Assembly: GCA_016794345.1 (NCBI GenBank)
Contig: JAEUKE010000186.1
Coordinates: 1-64,000, forward strand
Direction: 5' to 3'
Length of the DNA stretch: 64,000 nucleotides
From: Myxococcales bacterium
GTDB lineage: Bacteria > Myxococcota_A > Polyangia > Polyangiales > Polyangiaceae
A program made the position numbers and the translations under genes. A model generated the notes under the pieces. It was not told the origin of the DNA, ran no database searches, and was given only the letters and a program-made list of their open reading frames with translations. Below, one piece after another: positions 26,145 through 34,661 of this stretch; the stretch's first letter is position 1; each line of letters opens with the position of its first letter.

Positions 26145-27557
26145 TCAAGGGGCGGACGGACGCCCCGCGCTCGCGGCCACGGGAAGGGCGAGCGTCCGCT
26201 CGCCGGGCCCGAGGTTCTCGCGGAAGAGGAAGACCGCGCAGCTCTGGAGATCGGGGCCGAGCGGCGGGTTGAACGTCACGCCCTGGACCGAGCCATCCGC
26301 GCGGACCACCACGCGGAGCGTGGAGCTGACCGAGACCGAGACGCCCTCGTTGGGGGCCTTCTTCGCCTGGACTTCGCCGAAGCACCGCTGGACGGACGCG
26401 CGGATCGACGACTCCGACGGAGGCGCGGCAGCAGCCGGAGCGGGCGCCGCGCTCGGCTCGATGGCGGGCGCTCCCACGCGCGGAGGCTGGCTCGCGGGGG
26501 CGGGCTCACCCGGTCGCGGTCCCTGCTGCGGCTCCGCCACGGGCGACTGCGAGTCGGGAGACGAGACCACCTCGGGCGCCTCGGTCTTGTGCGCGGGAGG
26601 TTGCATCATCGCGGCGACGCGATCGGGGATGAGCTCCACATCGCGCGCGCCATCGAGCGAGACCGAGGCTCGCACCGGACCGTCGAGCAGCCGGCCTTCC
26701 CCGGACTTGCCCCCTTCGCCAGCGACGCCCCGATCCCCCACGAGGACCGAGCCGCTCTCGACGTGCACGACGAGGCCTCGCGACGAGCGCGTCACGGTGA
26801 AGATCGCGCCGCGAACCGCGCTCGCGACCTCCGTCTGTCCCGCACGAACCACGAAGCGCTTCGGCCCGGTCGCCTCGACATGAACCGAGCCCGACTCGAG
26901 CTCGACCACGTGCACGGCCGCGGACGCAGGCTCGCGGACCACCGCACGGCTTCCGGCCGAGAGCGTCCACGCGAGCTTGTCCTCCTCCGCGCGGGGCGTC
27001 GCCTCGGAGGCGCCGAACGCGAGCGGGCCGAGCGCCGCTTCGACCACGTCGCCAATCTTCAGCGATCGCGCATCCAGGACGCCGGCCGGCATCCCCGGTG
27101 CGTTGGGGACCTGCGAGGCGTCGATCGGCTCGGCGATGGCGACGGTGGGCGCTCGCGGGTCGGTCGCGGAGACGAAGTACAACCCGCCCACCCCAGCCGC
27201 GAGCGCAGCGACGATCGCCACGCCTCGGGCCCAGCGGCCGACCGAAGGTCGCGGAGCGGAGCGGACGGCAGCCGGCTCGGGTGCGACGAGCGACTCGCGA
27301 TCGGCGAGCGCCGCGGGGATCGCGGAAGGCCGCTCGCGACCGAGCTCGGGGACGATCGACGGACGTTCGTCCGTCGGATCGGCATCCGCAGACTCGCGCG
27401 GCGTGTGCCCGGACTGGACCGGACCTGCTTCCAACGAGGCGAAGAGGCTCGCCTCCATCTTCTCCCAGGGCAGCTCGGGCAGCGGATCTTCCGACAGCTC
27501 CCGGACCATCTGGCGGAGGATGCGGGCGTCGGGCTCGGAGCGGCGATCGTCGCTCAT
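26145..27557 (-). CDS. Transmembrane FecR-like sigma-factor partner with AgmX-like C-terminus
   Basis: The protein has 470 residues. A cytoplasmic N-terminus of about 105 residues precedes one membrane helix (about 108-126). A periplasmic FecR-like beta domain follows (about 165-270, with GSRAVVREPASAAVHVVELE and SGSVLVGDRGV), then a Pro/Ala linker and a C-terminal domain with RCFGE and a late Cys (LQSCAVFLF), as in AgmX/TonB-like ends. It probably acts as anti-sigma factor or signal relay for the ECF sigma factor. Its ATG at 27557 shares a base with the sigma stop (TGATG), so the two are coupled. The cytoplasmic part shows no zinc-binding anti-sigma motif. Confidence 0.75.
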   Translation of the reverse strand: MSDDRRSEPDARILRQMVRELSEDPLPELPWEKMEASLFASLEAGPVQSGHTPRESADADPTDERPSIVPELGRERPSAIPAALADRESLVAPEPAAVRSAPRPSVGRWARGVAIVAALAAGVGGLYFVSATDPRAPTVAIAEPIDASQVPNAPGMPAGVLDARSLKIGDVVEAALGPLAFGASEATPRAEEDKLAWTLSAGSRAVVREPASAAVHVVELESGSVHVEATGPKRFVVRAGQTEVASAVRGAIFTVTRSSRGLVVHVESGSVLVGDRGVAGEGGKSGEGRLLDGPVRASVSLDGARDVELIPDRVAAMMQPPAHKTEAPEVVSSPDSQSPVAEPQQGPRPGEPAPASQPPRVGAPAIEPSAAPAPAAAAPPSESSIRASVQRCFGEVQAKKAPNEGVSVSVSSTLRVVVRADGSVQGVTFNPPLGPDLQSCAVFLFRENLGPGERTLALPVAASAGRPSAP

Positions 27558-28255
27558 CACGCCTCCTCTTTGGTGCCGTCTCGGCCCAGCTCGTCGGCCA
27601 GCGCGGCGAGCGAGGGCTCGTCTTTCATCAGCTCGCAGAGCTCGCGGCGCGCGTAGAAGAGACGTGTGCGGATCGTGAGCACCGGCGCGTCGACGACAGC
27701 CGCGATCTCCGCTGGCGCGAGGCCCTCGAGCTCGTGCAGGACGAAGACCGTCCGCTTCTTCTCGGGGAGCTTGTCGAGGACGCGGCGGAACGCCTCGATG
27801 CGACGGCTCTTCGCGGCCTCTTCGTCGGGGCAGCCGCCACGGTCAGGCTCGTTCTCGGAGACCTCGGTCGCGAAGACGGGTCGTGACCGCGCAGCCCGGC
27901 GGTTCATGAGGACGACGTTCACGGTGACGCGGTGGAGCCACGTCGAGAACTTCGATTGGCCACGGAAGTCGCTCAGGCTTCGGTGTACCTGGAGGAACAC
28001 CTCCTGGACGAGGTCCTCCAGATCGGCCGCGCTGTTGCGGCCCCCGCCGGCGCCGAGCATCCGGTAGGCGAGGCGCGCGACGTCGCCCCGGTGTCGCCGA
28101 AACAGCTCACGGAAGGCGGCCTTGTCGCCTGCCCGGGCGCGCTCGACGAGCTCATCGGCCTCTGCGGAACGCACGACCGGCATCGTAGCGACCCCGACCG
28201 GAACTGGGAACGGAGCGCGGACGGAGCGTTGAGCGGCGTCGACCGGGGCCATCAT
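27557..28255 (-). CDS. ECF sigma-70 family RNA polymerase sigma factor
   Basis: The protein has 232 residues. Region 2 contains AFRELFRRHRGDVARLAYRM and DLVQEVFLQVHRSLSDFRG. Region 4 has KLPEKKRTVFVLHELEGLAP and an HTH ending TIRTRLFYARREL. ECF factors direct transcription of an envelope or stress regulon. An in-frame ATG at 28183 gives a shorter, more typical protein (208 residues) and could be the real start, as the first 24 residues are not conserved-looking. The gene heads a minus-strand operon with the FecR-like partner, PilZ and two scaffold proteins. Confidence 0.9.
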   Translation of the reverse strand: MMAPVDAAQRSVRAPFPVPVGVATMPVVRSAEADELVERARAGDKAAFRELFRRHRGDVARLAYRMLGAGGGRNSAADLEDLVQEVFLQVHRSLSDFRGQSKFSTWLHRVTVNVVLMNRRAARSRPVFATEVSENEPDRGGCPDEEAAKSRRIEAFRRVLDKLPEKKRTVFVLHELEGLAPAEIAAVVDAPVLTIRTRLFYARRELCELMKDEPSLAALADELGRDGTKEEA

Positions 28256-28403
28256 GAGCTTCGGTGCACACCCCGGCAGCCGGGTTCAAACCGCTGGCGG
28301 CTGGAATCGGCGCGGGAAGTGCTTTGGCCCTCGAGCCGGCAGAAAAGATCCGCTCGAAAGTTGGCCCGACCCCCGGAATGGACCTCAGGCTGAAAGGCGC
28401 AAC

Positions 28404-28505
28404 ATGATGCTCGCCATCGCCATTCTTCTTACCGTCCTGCTCGTCGCCGCCGATGTGAAGGAGCTCAAGGCTCTTCCCCGTCGGCAGCGACGCCTCGGCT
28501 CCTGA
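28404..28505 (+). CDS. Candidate 33-residue membrane peptide
   Basis: The frame MMLAIAILLTVLLVAADVKE continues with a basic tail (PRRQRRLGS). It is one membrane helix and a positively charged end, with AAAGGCGC upstream of the ATG. It lies in the gap between the sigma factor and the next minus-strand gene, where no other feature exists. Small membrane peptides of this shape are real in many bacteria, but chance frames of this length are also common. Confidence 0.35.
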   Translation: MMLAIAILLTVLLVAADVKELKALPRRQRRLGS

Positions 28506-28613
28506 TCCCAGCGAGGGGGTCAGGGGGTGCAGAAGGGCCGACACGGCCGGGGAGGCGTGTCGGCTCTGGCGGGTGCGACAACGTCGCGCTTGTCGGTGAC
28601 GCGACGCGACAGA

Positions 28614-28952
28614 TCAGAACAGGGCGCTGAGCTCGACGGCCGACGCCTTCTTCTGCTCCAGGATCGCGTTCACGGCGCGGAGAATGCGGGTCTTCTGGGG
28701 GCCGCTGATGGCCTTGCCTGCAATCGCCGAGTCGATGGAGCGCGGGGTGACCGGACGACCGCTGCGCGGCTTCGCCGGAGCAGCCGACTTGTCGGCCTCG
28801 CCGCCCGCAGCTGCCTTCGCCTTGGCTTGGCGCTTCTGCAGCTTCGCCTTCCGATCTTCGGGGCGGAGGCGCTCGAGCTTCGCGCTCGCGGCGACGAGGC
28901 GGCGGGGGTCGATCTTCTTCTCTTTCAGAAAGTCGCTGAACTTGGTGGCCAT
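28614..28952 (-). CDS. Small Lys/Ala-rich basic protein of unknown function
   Basis: The protein has 112 residues. N-terminal MATKFSDFLKEKKIDPRRLV is followed by a strongly basic middle rich in Lys, Arg and Ala and a helical end (AVNAILEQKKASAVELSALF). There is no signal or membrane segment. The composition suggests nucleic-acid or ribosome association, but no domain was recognised. It diverges from the purine nucleoside phosphorylase gene. Confidence 0.65.
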   Translation of the reverse strand: MATKFSDFLKEKKIDPRRLVAASAKLERLRPEDRKAKLQKRQAKAKAAAGGEADKSAAPAKPRSGRPVTPRSIDSAIAGKAISGPQKTRILRAVNAILEQKKASAVELSALF

Positions 28953-29006
28953 GGCGGGGGGCCGTGTCTAGCACGGCTCGTTCGACCCTGGTAGCGTCCG
29001 ACCGCG

Positions 29007-29873
29007 ATGAGTGAGGCAGATTCTCCCGAAGGTGGGTACGAGGCGGTCGCGGCGGCAGCTCGCGCCGCCCAGGAGCGGCTGGGCGGCAGGCCCCCCAAGG
29101 TCGGGGTCGTCCTGGGGTCCGGGCTCGGGAGCTGGGCGGATACGCTGGCCGACCGCGTGACCGTCCCCTACGCGGATTTGCCTGGAATGCCGCGGCCCAA
29201 GGTCGTCGGCCACCCCGGCAACCTGGTCGTGGGCGGGGTCGACTCCCACGGCCGCTCGACGACCGTCGCGTGCCTCCAGGGGCGGGTCCACACCTACGAG
29301 GGCCATTCTCTCGGCGCCATCGTGTTCGGAGTTCGGGTCCTCGCGAAGCTGGGCGTCCGGGCCGTCCTCCTGACGAACGCCGCCGGGGGCATCCGCCGCT
29401 CCTTCACGCCCGGCGATCTCATGGTCCTCTCCGACCACCTGAACCTCATGGGGCGAAACCCGCTCGTGGGCTCGAACGACGACCGATTCGGTCCGCGGTT
29501 CCCCGACATGACCGAGGCCTATTCCAAGGAGGTCCGCGGGCTCGCGCACCAGGCCGCGGCCGACGCAGGCGTGCCCATCCACGAAGGGGTCTACGCCGCG
29601 CTCCTCGGCCCGACGTACGAGACGCCGGCCGAGATCGAGATGCTGCGCGCGCTCGGGGCGGACGCGGTCGGCATGAGCACGGTGCCCGAGGTCATCGCGC
29701 TGCGGCACATGGGCGTGGCGGTCGGCGCGATGAGCTGCATCACCAACATGGCCGCCGGGCTCTCCGCGCAGAAGCTCGATCATTCGGAGGTCGAGGCCAC
29801 GGCGCGCGCGTCACGAGAGAAGTTCGTGTCCGTCCTCAGCGGCTGGGCGGCGCGGGTAGGCACCGCCGCGTGA
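29007..29873 (+). CDS. punA: Purine-nucleoside phosphorylase (class II, trimeric type)
   Basis: The protein has 288 residues. It splits inosine and guanosine with phosphate to base plus ribose 1-phosphate in purine salvage. Family signatures are GVVLGSGLG, GRVHTYEGHS, LTNAAGGI, YAALLGPTYETPAEI and GADAVGMSTVPEVI, the last holding the active-site Met and Glu region. The Asn in SCITNMAAGLS fits 6-oxopurine specificity. The stop overlaps the cytidine deaminase start by four bases (GTGA). Confidence 0.95.
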   Translation: MSEADSPEGGYEAVAAAARAAQERLGGRPPKVGVVLGSGLGSWADTLADRVTVPYADLPGMPRPKVVGHPGNLVVGGVDSHGRSTTVACLQGRVHTYEGHSLGAIVFGVRVLAKLGVRAVLLTNAAGGIRRSFTPGDLMVLSDHLNLMGRNPLVGSNDDRFGPRFPDMTEAYSKEVRGLAHQAAADAGVPIHEGVYAALLGPTYETPAEIEMLRALGADAVGMSTVPEVIALRHMGVAVGAMSCITNMAAGLSAQKLDHSEVEATARASREKFVSVLSGWAARVGTAA

Positions 29874-30283
29874 GCGATCCGCAGATTGACTGGCAGGCCC
29901 TCGAAGTCGCGGCCGCCTCGGCGCGGCGACACGCGCATGCGCCCTATTCGCGGTATCTCGTCGGCGCCGCGCTCGTGACCCGCTCGGGCCGCGTCTTCTC
30001 GGGCTGCAACGTCGAGAACGCCTCGTACGGCCTCTGTCTGTGCGCCGAGCGCAGCGCCATCGCGGCGATGGTCACGGCTGGTGAGCGCGACCCGGTGGCG
30101 CTGGTCGTGACGACGAACGGCCCGAAGGCGGGCAGCCCCTGCGGGATGTGCAGGCAGGTGCTCGCCGAGTTCGCCGAAGACCTGCCCATCCAGCTCGACG
30201 TCGCGGGCGATCCGACCGCGACGCGGCGGACCTCGCTCGCCGCCCTCCTGCCGGACGCGTTCCGCGCCAGCGACCTCGGCTAG
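29870..30283 (+). CDS. cdd: Cytidine deaminase
   Basis: The protein has 137 residues from a GTG at 29870 inside the GTGA overlap with the phosphorylase. Zinc ligands are Cys58 (in LCAERSA, with the catalytic Glu60) and Cys91 and Cys94 (in SPCGMCRQ). FSGCNVENASYG is the substrate motif. It converts cytidine and deoxycytidine to uridine forms and joins punA in a compact nucleoside-salvage operon. The length is usual for the homotetrameric class. Confidence 0.94.
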   Translation: MSDPQIDWQALEVAAASARRHAHAPYSRYLVGAALVTRSGRVFSGCNVENASYGLCLCAERSAIAAMVTAGERDPVALVVTTNGPKAGSPCGMCRQVLAEFAEDLPIQLDVAGDPTATRRTSLAALLPDAFRASDLG

Positions 30284-30287
30284 GAAG

Positions 30288-32705
30288 CTAGTCGTCCAGC
30301 GCGCGTGAGTCCGGCTCGGAGATGCGCTCCATCGCGAGCGCCAGCGCCTGCTTCGCGCGATCGAGCGAGGCTTTGTCCTCGCCCCACTTGGCGCGCGCCT
30401 TCTCCAGCCGCGCGCGGGTCGCCGCGAGGTCGCGACCCAGCGCCTCGCCCTCGTCGCGCGACTTCGCCAGCTCGTCGCCTTGCGCGGCGAGCTTCGCCCC
30501 GAGATCGCGACCCTTCTCCTCCGCGTCCTCGAGCTTGTCTCGAGTCTCGGAGAGCTCCTTGTTGCGGCGCTCGAGCTCGGCCTTGAGCGAGTCGCGCTCC
30601 TGCGACGCCTCGTCTCGCTCCGCCGTGCGGATCGCGAGCGTCGCGTCGAGCTCGCGGGCATGGGTGTCCGTGTCGGAGAGCTTGTTCTGCGTGGCCGCCA
30701 GATCGGAGCGCAGCGACGCGATCGTCTTCTCGTGGTCGGCGATCTTGGTCTCGGCGTTCTCGAGCTTCTCCTTCGTCTGCTCGAGGTCGACCGTGAGCGA
30801 CGAGATCTCCCCGTCGAGCTCCTTCTTGCGCGCGAGGAAGGTCGCCTCGCGCTCGGTCAGCACCTTGTCGTGCTCCTGGACGGTGCTCGCGAGCTTGGCC
30901 TCGTGCTGGCCGATGAGCTCACGCTCGCGCTCCGCGAGGCGCTGCTCGGCGGCGCGGCGCGCCTCCGCGAGCTCGCCGGCGTGTTTGTCGGCCTGCGCGG
31001 AGCTCTCCGCCGCGTGTTTCTTCGCCGCCTCGTCGAGCTCGGCGGCGTGTTTGTCCGCCTGAGCCTTCTCTGCGGCCTCGTATTCGCCACGCAGCTTGTC
31101 GATCTCGAGCGCGTGCTGCGCACGCAGCTTGCCGACGCTCGCGTCGTGCTCGGCGCGCAGCGACTCGACGGCGCTCCTCTGCTCGCCCTCGAGCGACTCG
31201 ATCGCCTGCTTGTGCTCGCTCTTCGCCCTCTCGATCGCGGCTGCGTGCTCGGCGTTGGCCTTCTGGAGGGCCTCCTCCGAGCGGCGACGAAGATCGGCCA
31301 TCGCCGCTTCGGCCTCGAGGCTCGCGTCGGCGGCCTCCTTCTTGGCCTGCGCCAGCTCGCCCTCGCGCTGCGAGAGCGAGGCCTGCGTCTTGTCCCCGCG
31401 GGCCTTGTAGTCCTCCGCTCGCTTGGTCGCGAGGTCCTTGTCGGCCCGCAGCGTGTCGACAGTCCCCTCGAGATCGGCTTTCGCGCGCTCGAGCTCGAGG
31501 ATCTTGTCGACCTGATCCGCCCTCTCGCGCTCGAACGAGAGGGCCTGATCACGCAGATCGATGAGCTCCTTGTCTTTCTTCGAGATGTCGTGGCGGAGGC
31601 CGAGGAGCTCTTTGTCTTTTTTGTTGAGGGCCTCGCGGAGGTCGAGGAACTCCTTGCTGGAGACGCCGCTCTTGGCGGAGCCGGCGGAGGCGAGGCGCGT
31701 CTTGAGCTCTTCGACCTCTCGCTTCAGGAGATCGGTCTCGTCCGTGGCCATCGCGGCCTGCGACTCCGCGTGCCGGAGCGACGCGCCAGCGGCGGCGACC
31801 TCCTTCGACAGCTTGACGATCTCGTCCTTGGCGCGGCCGAGCTCGCCGCGGAGCTGTTCGAGCTCACGCGCGTGCCCCTCCGACGCTTCGGCCGGAACCG
31901 GAGCCGGCGGAGGCACCGACGCGACCTTGTGAGGGGGCGGCACCGAGGCCGCCTTCGGCGCCGGCGGTGCAACGGAGGGCGCCGCGGGGCTGACCGTCGC
32001 GGCGCCGTTGCTGCCGCCCGGAGCGACCGCGGGAGCGGGAGCCGACTCCTCGTCCCCCATCAGGCGGCCAAACGCGTCACCCAGGAAGTCTTCGATCTCC
32101 TCGTCACCCTTGATGGGCACCGAAGGCGCCGCGGCGGCGGCAGGCGCGACCGAGGGCGCACGCGCGGCCGCGGGCGCCACGCTCGGCGCGCGCGGCGGCG
32201 GCGCCATCGTCGGCGGCTTGGGCGGCGGCGCCGCCGGGGCAGCCGGCTTGGCCTCTTCCAGCACGTCTTCTTCGTCGATCTCGATCGCGTCGTCGATGAG
32301 GATCGCGTCCTCCCCCTCTTCTTCCTCTCCACCGCCGATGGGGACGAGCCGGCGAATGTGCTGCAGGAGCTCGCCGAGCGCGATGGGCTTGTGGACGTAG
32401 TCCTCGGCGCGCGTCCTCAGCTTCTTGTGCTGCTCGAACGTGTCGTCGCTCGACTCGCTCGACATGATGATGAGCGGCACGTCCTTGAGCTGCGGGTCTT
32501 TCTTCAGCTTGTTGCAGACGCTGAAGCCGTTCATCCTCGGCAGCTCGATCGAGAGCAAGATGAGCTGAGGGGGCTCGGCGGAGGCGGCCGAGAGACCGAC
32601 GTTTCCGTCATCGACGACCTGCACGGAGCAGCCGAGGCGGGAAAGCTCCGTGCGCAGCTCACCGGCGAACGCTGCATCACTCTCGAAGACGAGGACCTTT
32701 GTCAT
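30288..32705 (-). CDS. FrzS-like pseudo-receiver protein with very long coiled coil
   Basis: The protein has 805 residues. Residues 1-120 are a receiver domain, but the phosphate-accepting Asp is Ser52 (LILLSIELP). The conserved Lys106 (HKP) and the Ser after the beta-4 strand are kept. A Pro/Ala-rich linker with acidic patches (about 120-260) follows, then about 500 residues of almost continuous coiled coil. Myxococcus FrzS has the same plan (pseudo-receiver plus coiled coil) and moves between poles to control type IV pilus motility. A polar or motility scaffold is the best inference. The ATG at 32705 (MTKVLVFES) is preferred to a GTG 27 bases earlier. Confidence 0.8.
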   Translation of the reverse strand: MTKVLVFESDAAFAGELRTELSRLGCSVQVVDDGNVGLSAASAEPPQLILLSIELPRMNGFSVCNKLKKDPQLKDVPLIIMSSESSDDTFEQHKKLRTRAEDYVHKPIALGELLQHIRRLVPIGGGEEEEGEDAILIDDAIEIDEEDVLEEAKPAAPAAPPPKPPTMAPPPRAPSVAPAAARAPSVAPAAAAAPSVPIKGDEEIEDFLGDAFGRLMGDEESAPAPAVAPGGSNGAATVSPAAPSVAPPAPKAASVPPPHKVASVPPPAPVPAEASEGHARELEQLRGELGRAKDEIVKLSKEVAAAGASLRHAESQAAMATDETDLLKREVEELKTRLASAGSAKSGVSSKEFLDLREALNKKDKELLGLRHDISKKDKELIDLRDQALSFERERADQVDKILELERAKADLEGTVDTLRADKDLATKRAEDYKARGDKTQASLSQREGELAQAKKEAADASLEAEAAMADLRRRSEEALQKANAEHAAAIERAKSEHKQAIESLEGEQRSAVESLRAEHDASVGKLRAQHALEIDKLRGEYEAAEKAQADKHAAELDEAAKKHAAESSAQADKHAGELAEARRAAEQRLAERERELIGQHEAKLASTVQEHDKVLTEREATFLARKKELDGEISSLTVDLEQTKEKLENAETKIADHEKTIASLRSDLAATQNKLSDTDTHARELDATLAIRTAERDEASQERDSLKAELERRNKELSETRDKLEDAEEKGRDLGAKLAAQGDELAKSRDEGEALGRDLAATRARLEKARAKWGEDKASLDRAKQALALAMERISEPDSRALDD

Positions 32706-32771
32706 TTTGTTCGGCAGGAGGCGGGGGGGCACCCACGATATCGATCGAATGGCTTCCCGGTCAAACAGTCA

Positions 32772-33899
32772 TCACCCGCCGGCGAAGCTCCCCTCTTCTT
32801 CGTCCCCGAGGCAGATCCCGATGCGGCGAGCGGTCATCACGATGCCTTTGTCGGTCGGCACGAGGCGGGTCTTTCCCGCCGCCTCGTCCAGCGGCAGCAG
32901 GACGACGTCGTTGTCTCGAAGCCCCACCATCCCGCTCACCGCGCCGTCCGCGAGCCTCGCGATGGCTGAGGTCCCGAAGCGGAGCGCGAGCACGCGGTCC
33001 GCGCTCGAGGGCCCGCCGCCACGCTGCAGATGACCGAGGACCATCGAGCGGGTCTCCTTGCCGGTCAGCTGTCCGATCTGCTTGGCCACGCGCTCGGCGA
33101 TGCCGCCGAGCACCTCGACGCGACGGAACTCATCGCCCGCCGACTTGATGGCCATCTCGCCTCCGAGCGGCTTGGCCCCCTCCGCCGTCACGATGATCGA
33201 AAACTTGCGCCCGCGTCGCTCGCGCTGGAGGACCTTGCTGGCGACCACGTCGATCGAATAGGGGATCTCCGGGATGAGGATGGCGTCCGCGCCTCCGGCG
33301 AGCCCCGCCGTGATCCCGATCCAGCCGGCGTGACGGCCCATCACCTCCACCACCATGACTCGCTCGTGCGCTTCCGTCGTCGTGTGCAGGCGATCGAGGG
33401 CCTCGGTCGCGATGGTGACGGCCGTGTCGAACCCGAACGTCACGTCCGTCCCGGCGACGTCGTTGTCGATGGTCTTCGGGACGCCGATGACGCGGGGCAA
33501 GCCCATGTCGAGCAGGCGCTTGGCGATCGTGAGCGAGCCGTCGCCGCCGATGGCGACGAGCGCGTCGAATCCGGCGGCCTTGAAGCGGTCGACGAGCTCG
33601 ACCGATCGATCGGCCGGCTCGAGCTTGCCGGTGGCCGGGTTGAGCGTCGGGTAGTGGAACGGATCCCCGCGGTTGGCCGTCCCGAGGATGGTCCCACCGA
33701 GGTGACCGATGCCACGCACGGCGTCACGGTCGAGGCGGATCATGCCTTCGGGCTCGAAGAGGCCCCGGTACCCGCTCTTGATCCCCCAGACTTCCCACCC
33801 CAACCCGATTGCTGACAGGGTCGCCGCGCGGATGACGGCGTTGAGACCCGGGGCGTCGCCGCCGCCGGTGTTGATCGCGATCTTCAGCTTCGAGGCCAT
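32772..33899 (-). CDS. pfkA: 6-phosphofructokinase, mixed-signature (ATP/PPi) type
   Basis: The protein has 375 residues. Glycolytic phosphorylation of fructose 6-phosphate is indicated by GGGDAPGLNAVIRA, IGGDGSLTIA, the catalytic VPKTIDNDVAGTD and VEVMGRHAGWI. The phosphoryl-donor signature is mixed: GGDG (Gly, as in ATP enzymes) but PKTIDND (Lys, as in PPi enzymes). This is the pattern of the mixed-substrate clade, in which the donor cannot be told from sequence. The ATG at 33899 is chosen; an in-frame ATG at 33929 would add ten residues. The gene diverges from the HAD hydrolase. Confidence 0.92.
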   Translation of the reverse strand: MASKLKIAINTGGGDAPGLNAVIRAATLSAIGLGWEVWGIKSGYRGLFEPEGMIRLDRDAVRGIGHLGGTILGTANRGDPFHYPTLNPATGKLEPADRSVELVDRFKAAGFDALVAIGGDGSLTIAKRLLDMGLPRVIGVPKTIDNDVAGTDVTFGFDTAVTIATEALDRLHTTTEAHERVMVVEVMGRHAGWIGITAGLAGGADAILIPEIPYSIDVVASKVLQRERRGRKFSIIVTAEGAKPLGGEMAIKSAGDEFRRVEVLGGIAERVAKQIGQLTGKETRSMVLGHLQRGGGPSSADRVLALRFGTSAIARLADGAVSGMVGLRDNDVVLLPLDEAAGKTRLVPTDKGIVMTARRIGICLGDEEEGSFAGG

Positions 33900-34004
33900 G
33901 CGACGGCGAGGATCGCCCCCTCGGCCCATCCTCGCAAGTCCTCTGCTGAGCTGGCGCGGAGAAGCACGCTTGGGGGAGCACGCGAGCCCCTGTATCCTGG
34001 CCTC

Positions 34005-34661
34005 GTGGCGGCGCTCCGCAGCGTCATCTTCGATCTCGACGGGACGCTCGTAGACGTGGCCGGCGCCGCCGCCCGATGCGTCGGCCGGATCGCGGCCGCC
34101 TCGAAGGCCACCGAGATCGACCCTGCGGCCACGCGCGCCGCCTTTCGTGCGGCCAGGAGCGCTCGGGCCCGGCTCGCCAGCTGGGTCGCGCGCACGATCA
34201 CCTCACACGGCGGGAGGCCGCCCCCGACGAGGGCCATCGCGCGGGCGCTGCGGGACGTCGCGCGGGACGTCGAGCCCGATGTCCGCGTCGTGGAGGTGGT
34301 GGCGAGCGTCGCGCGCACCCATCGGGTCGCGATCGTCACGAACGGGCCTCGTGATCTCCAGCGCGCCAAGCTGCGCGCCGCCGGCCTGGCGGAGCTGCTC
34401 CCGCCATCGAGCGTCTTCGTGTCCGGGGAGCTCGGCGTGCGCAAGCCGGACGCCCGCATCTTTCGGCGCGCGCTCGTCGCCACCGGAGCGCCCGTCGAGG
34501 CGACCTTGTTCGTCGGCGACGACGAGCGCGAGGACATCGAAGGCGCGCGCGCGTTGGGGATGAGGACGTGCCGCGTCGCGCCCGCGGGGACGCCGACGTC
34601 CGCCGACGAGCGGGTCGAGCACGTGTCCGCGCTGCCGAGGGTGCTCGCTTGCGTGACATGA
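34005..34661 (+). CDS. HAD-family hydrolase
   Basis: The protein has 218 residues from a GTG at 34005. The haloacid dehalogenase signatures are VIFDLDGTLVD (nucleophile Asp), IVTNG, GVRKPDARIF and FVGDDEREDIEGA. The cap is helical, so it fits the phosphatase group that includes phosphoglycolate phosphatase-like enzymes. It is translationally coupled (ATGA, 34658-34661) to the STM4013-type gene and heads the STM4011-4013 string, so it may process a phosphorylated product of that cluster. HAD proteins are not standard members of this cluster. Confidence 0.88.
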   Translation: MAALRSVIFDLDGTLVDVAGAAARCVGRIAAASKATEIDPAATRAAFRAARSARARLASWVARTITSHGGRPPPTRAIARALRDVARDVEPDVRVVEVVASVARTHRVAIVTNGPRDLQRAKLRAAGLAELLPPSSVFVSGELGVRKPDARIFRRALVATGAPVEATLFVGDDEREDIEGARALGMRTCRVAPAGTPTSADERVEHVSALPRVLACVT

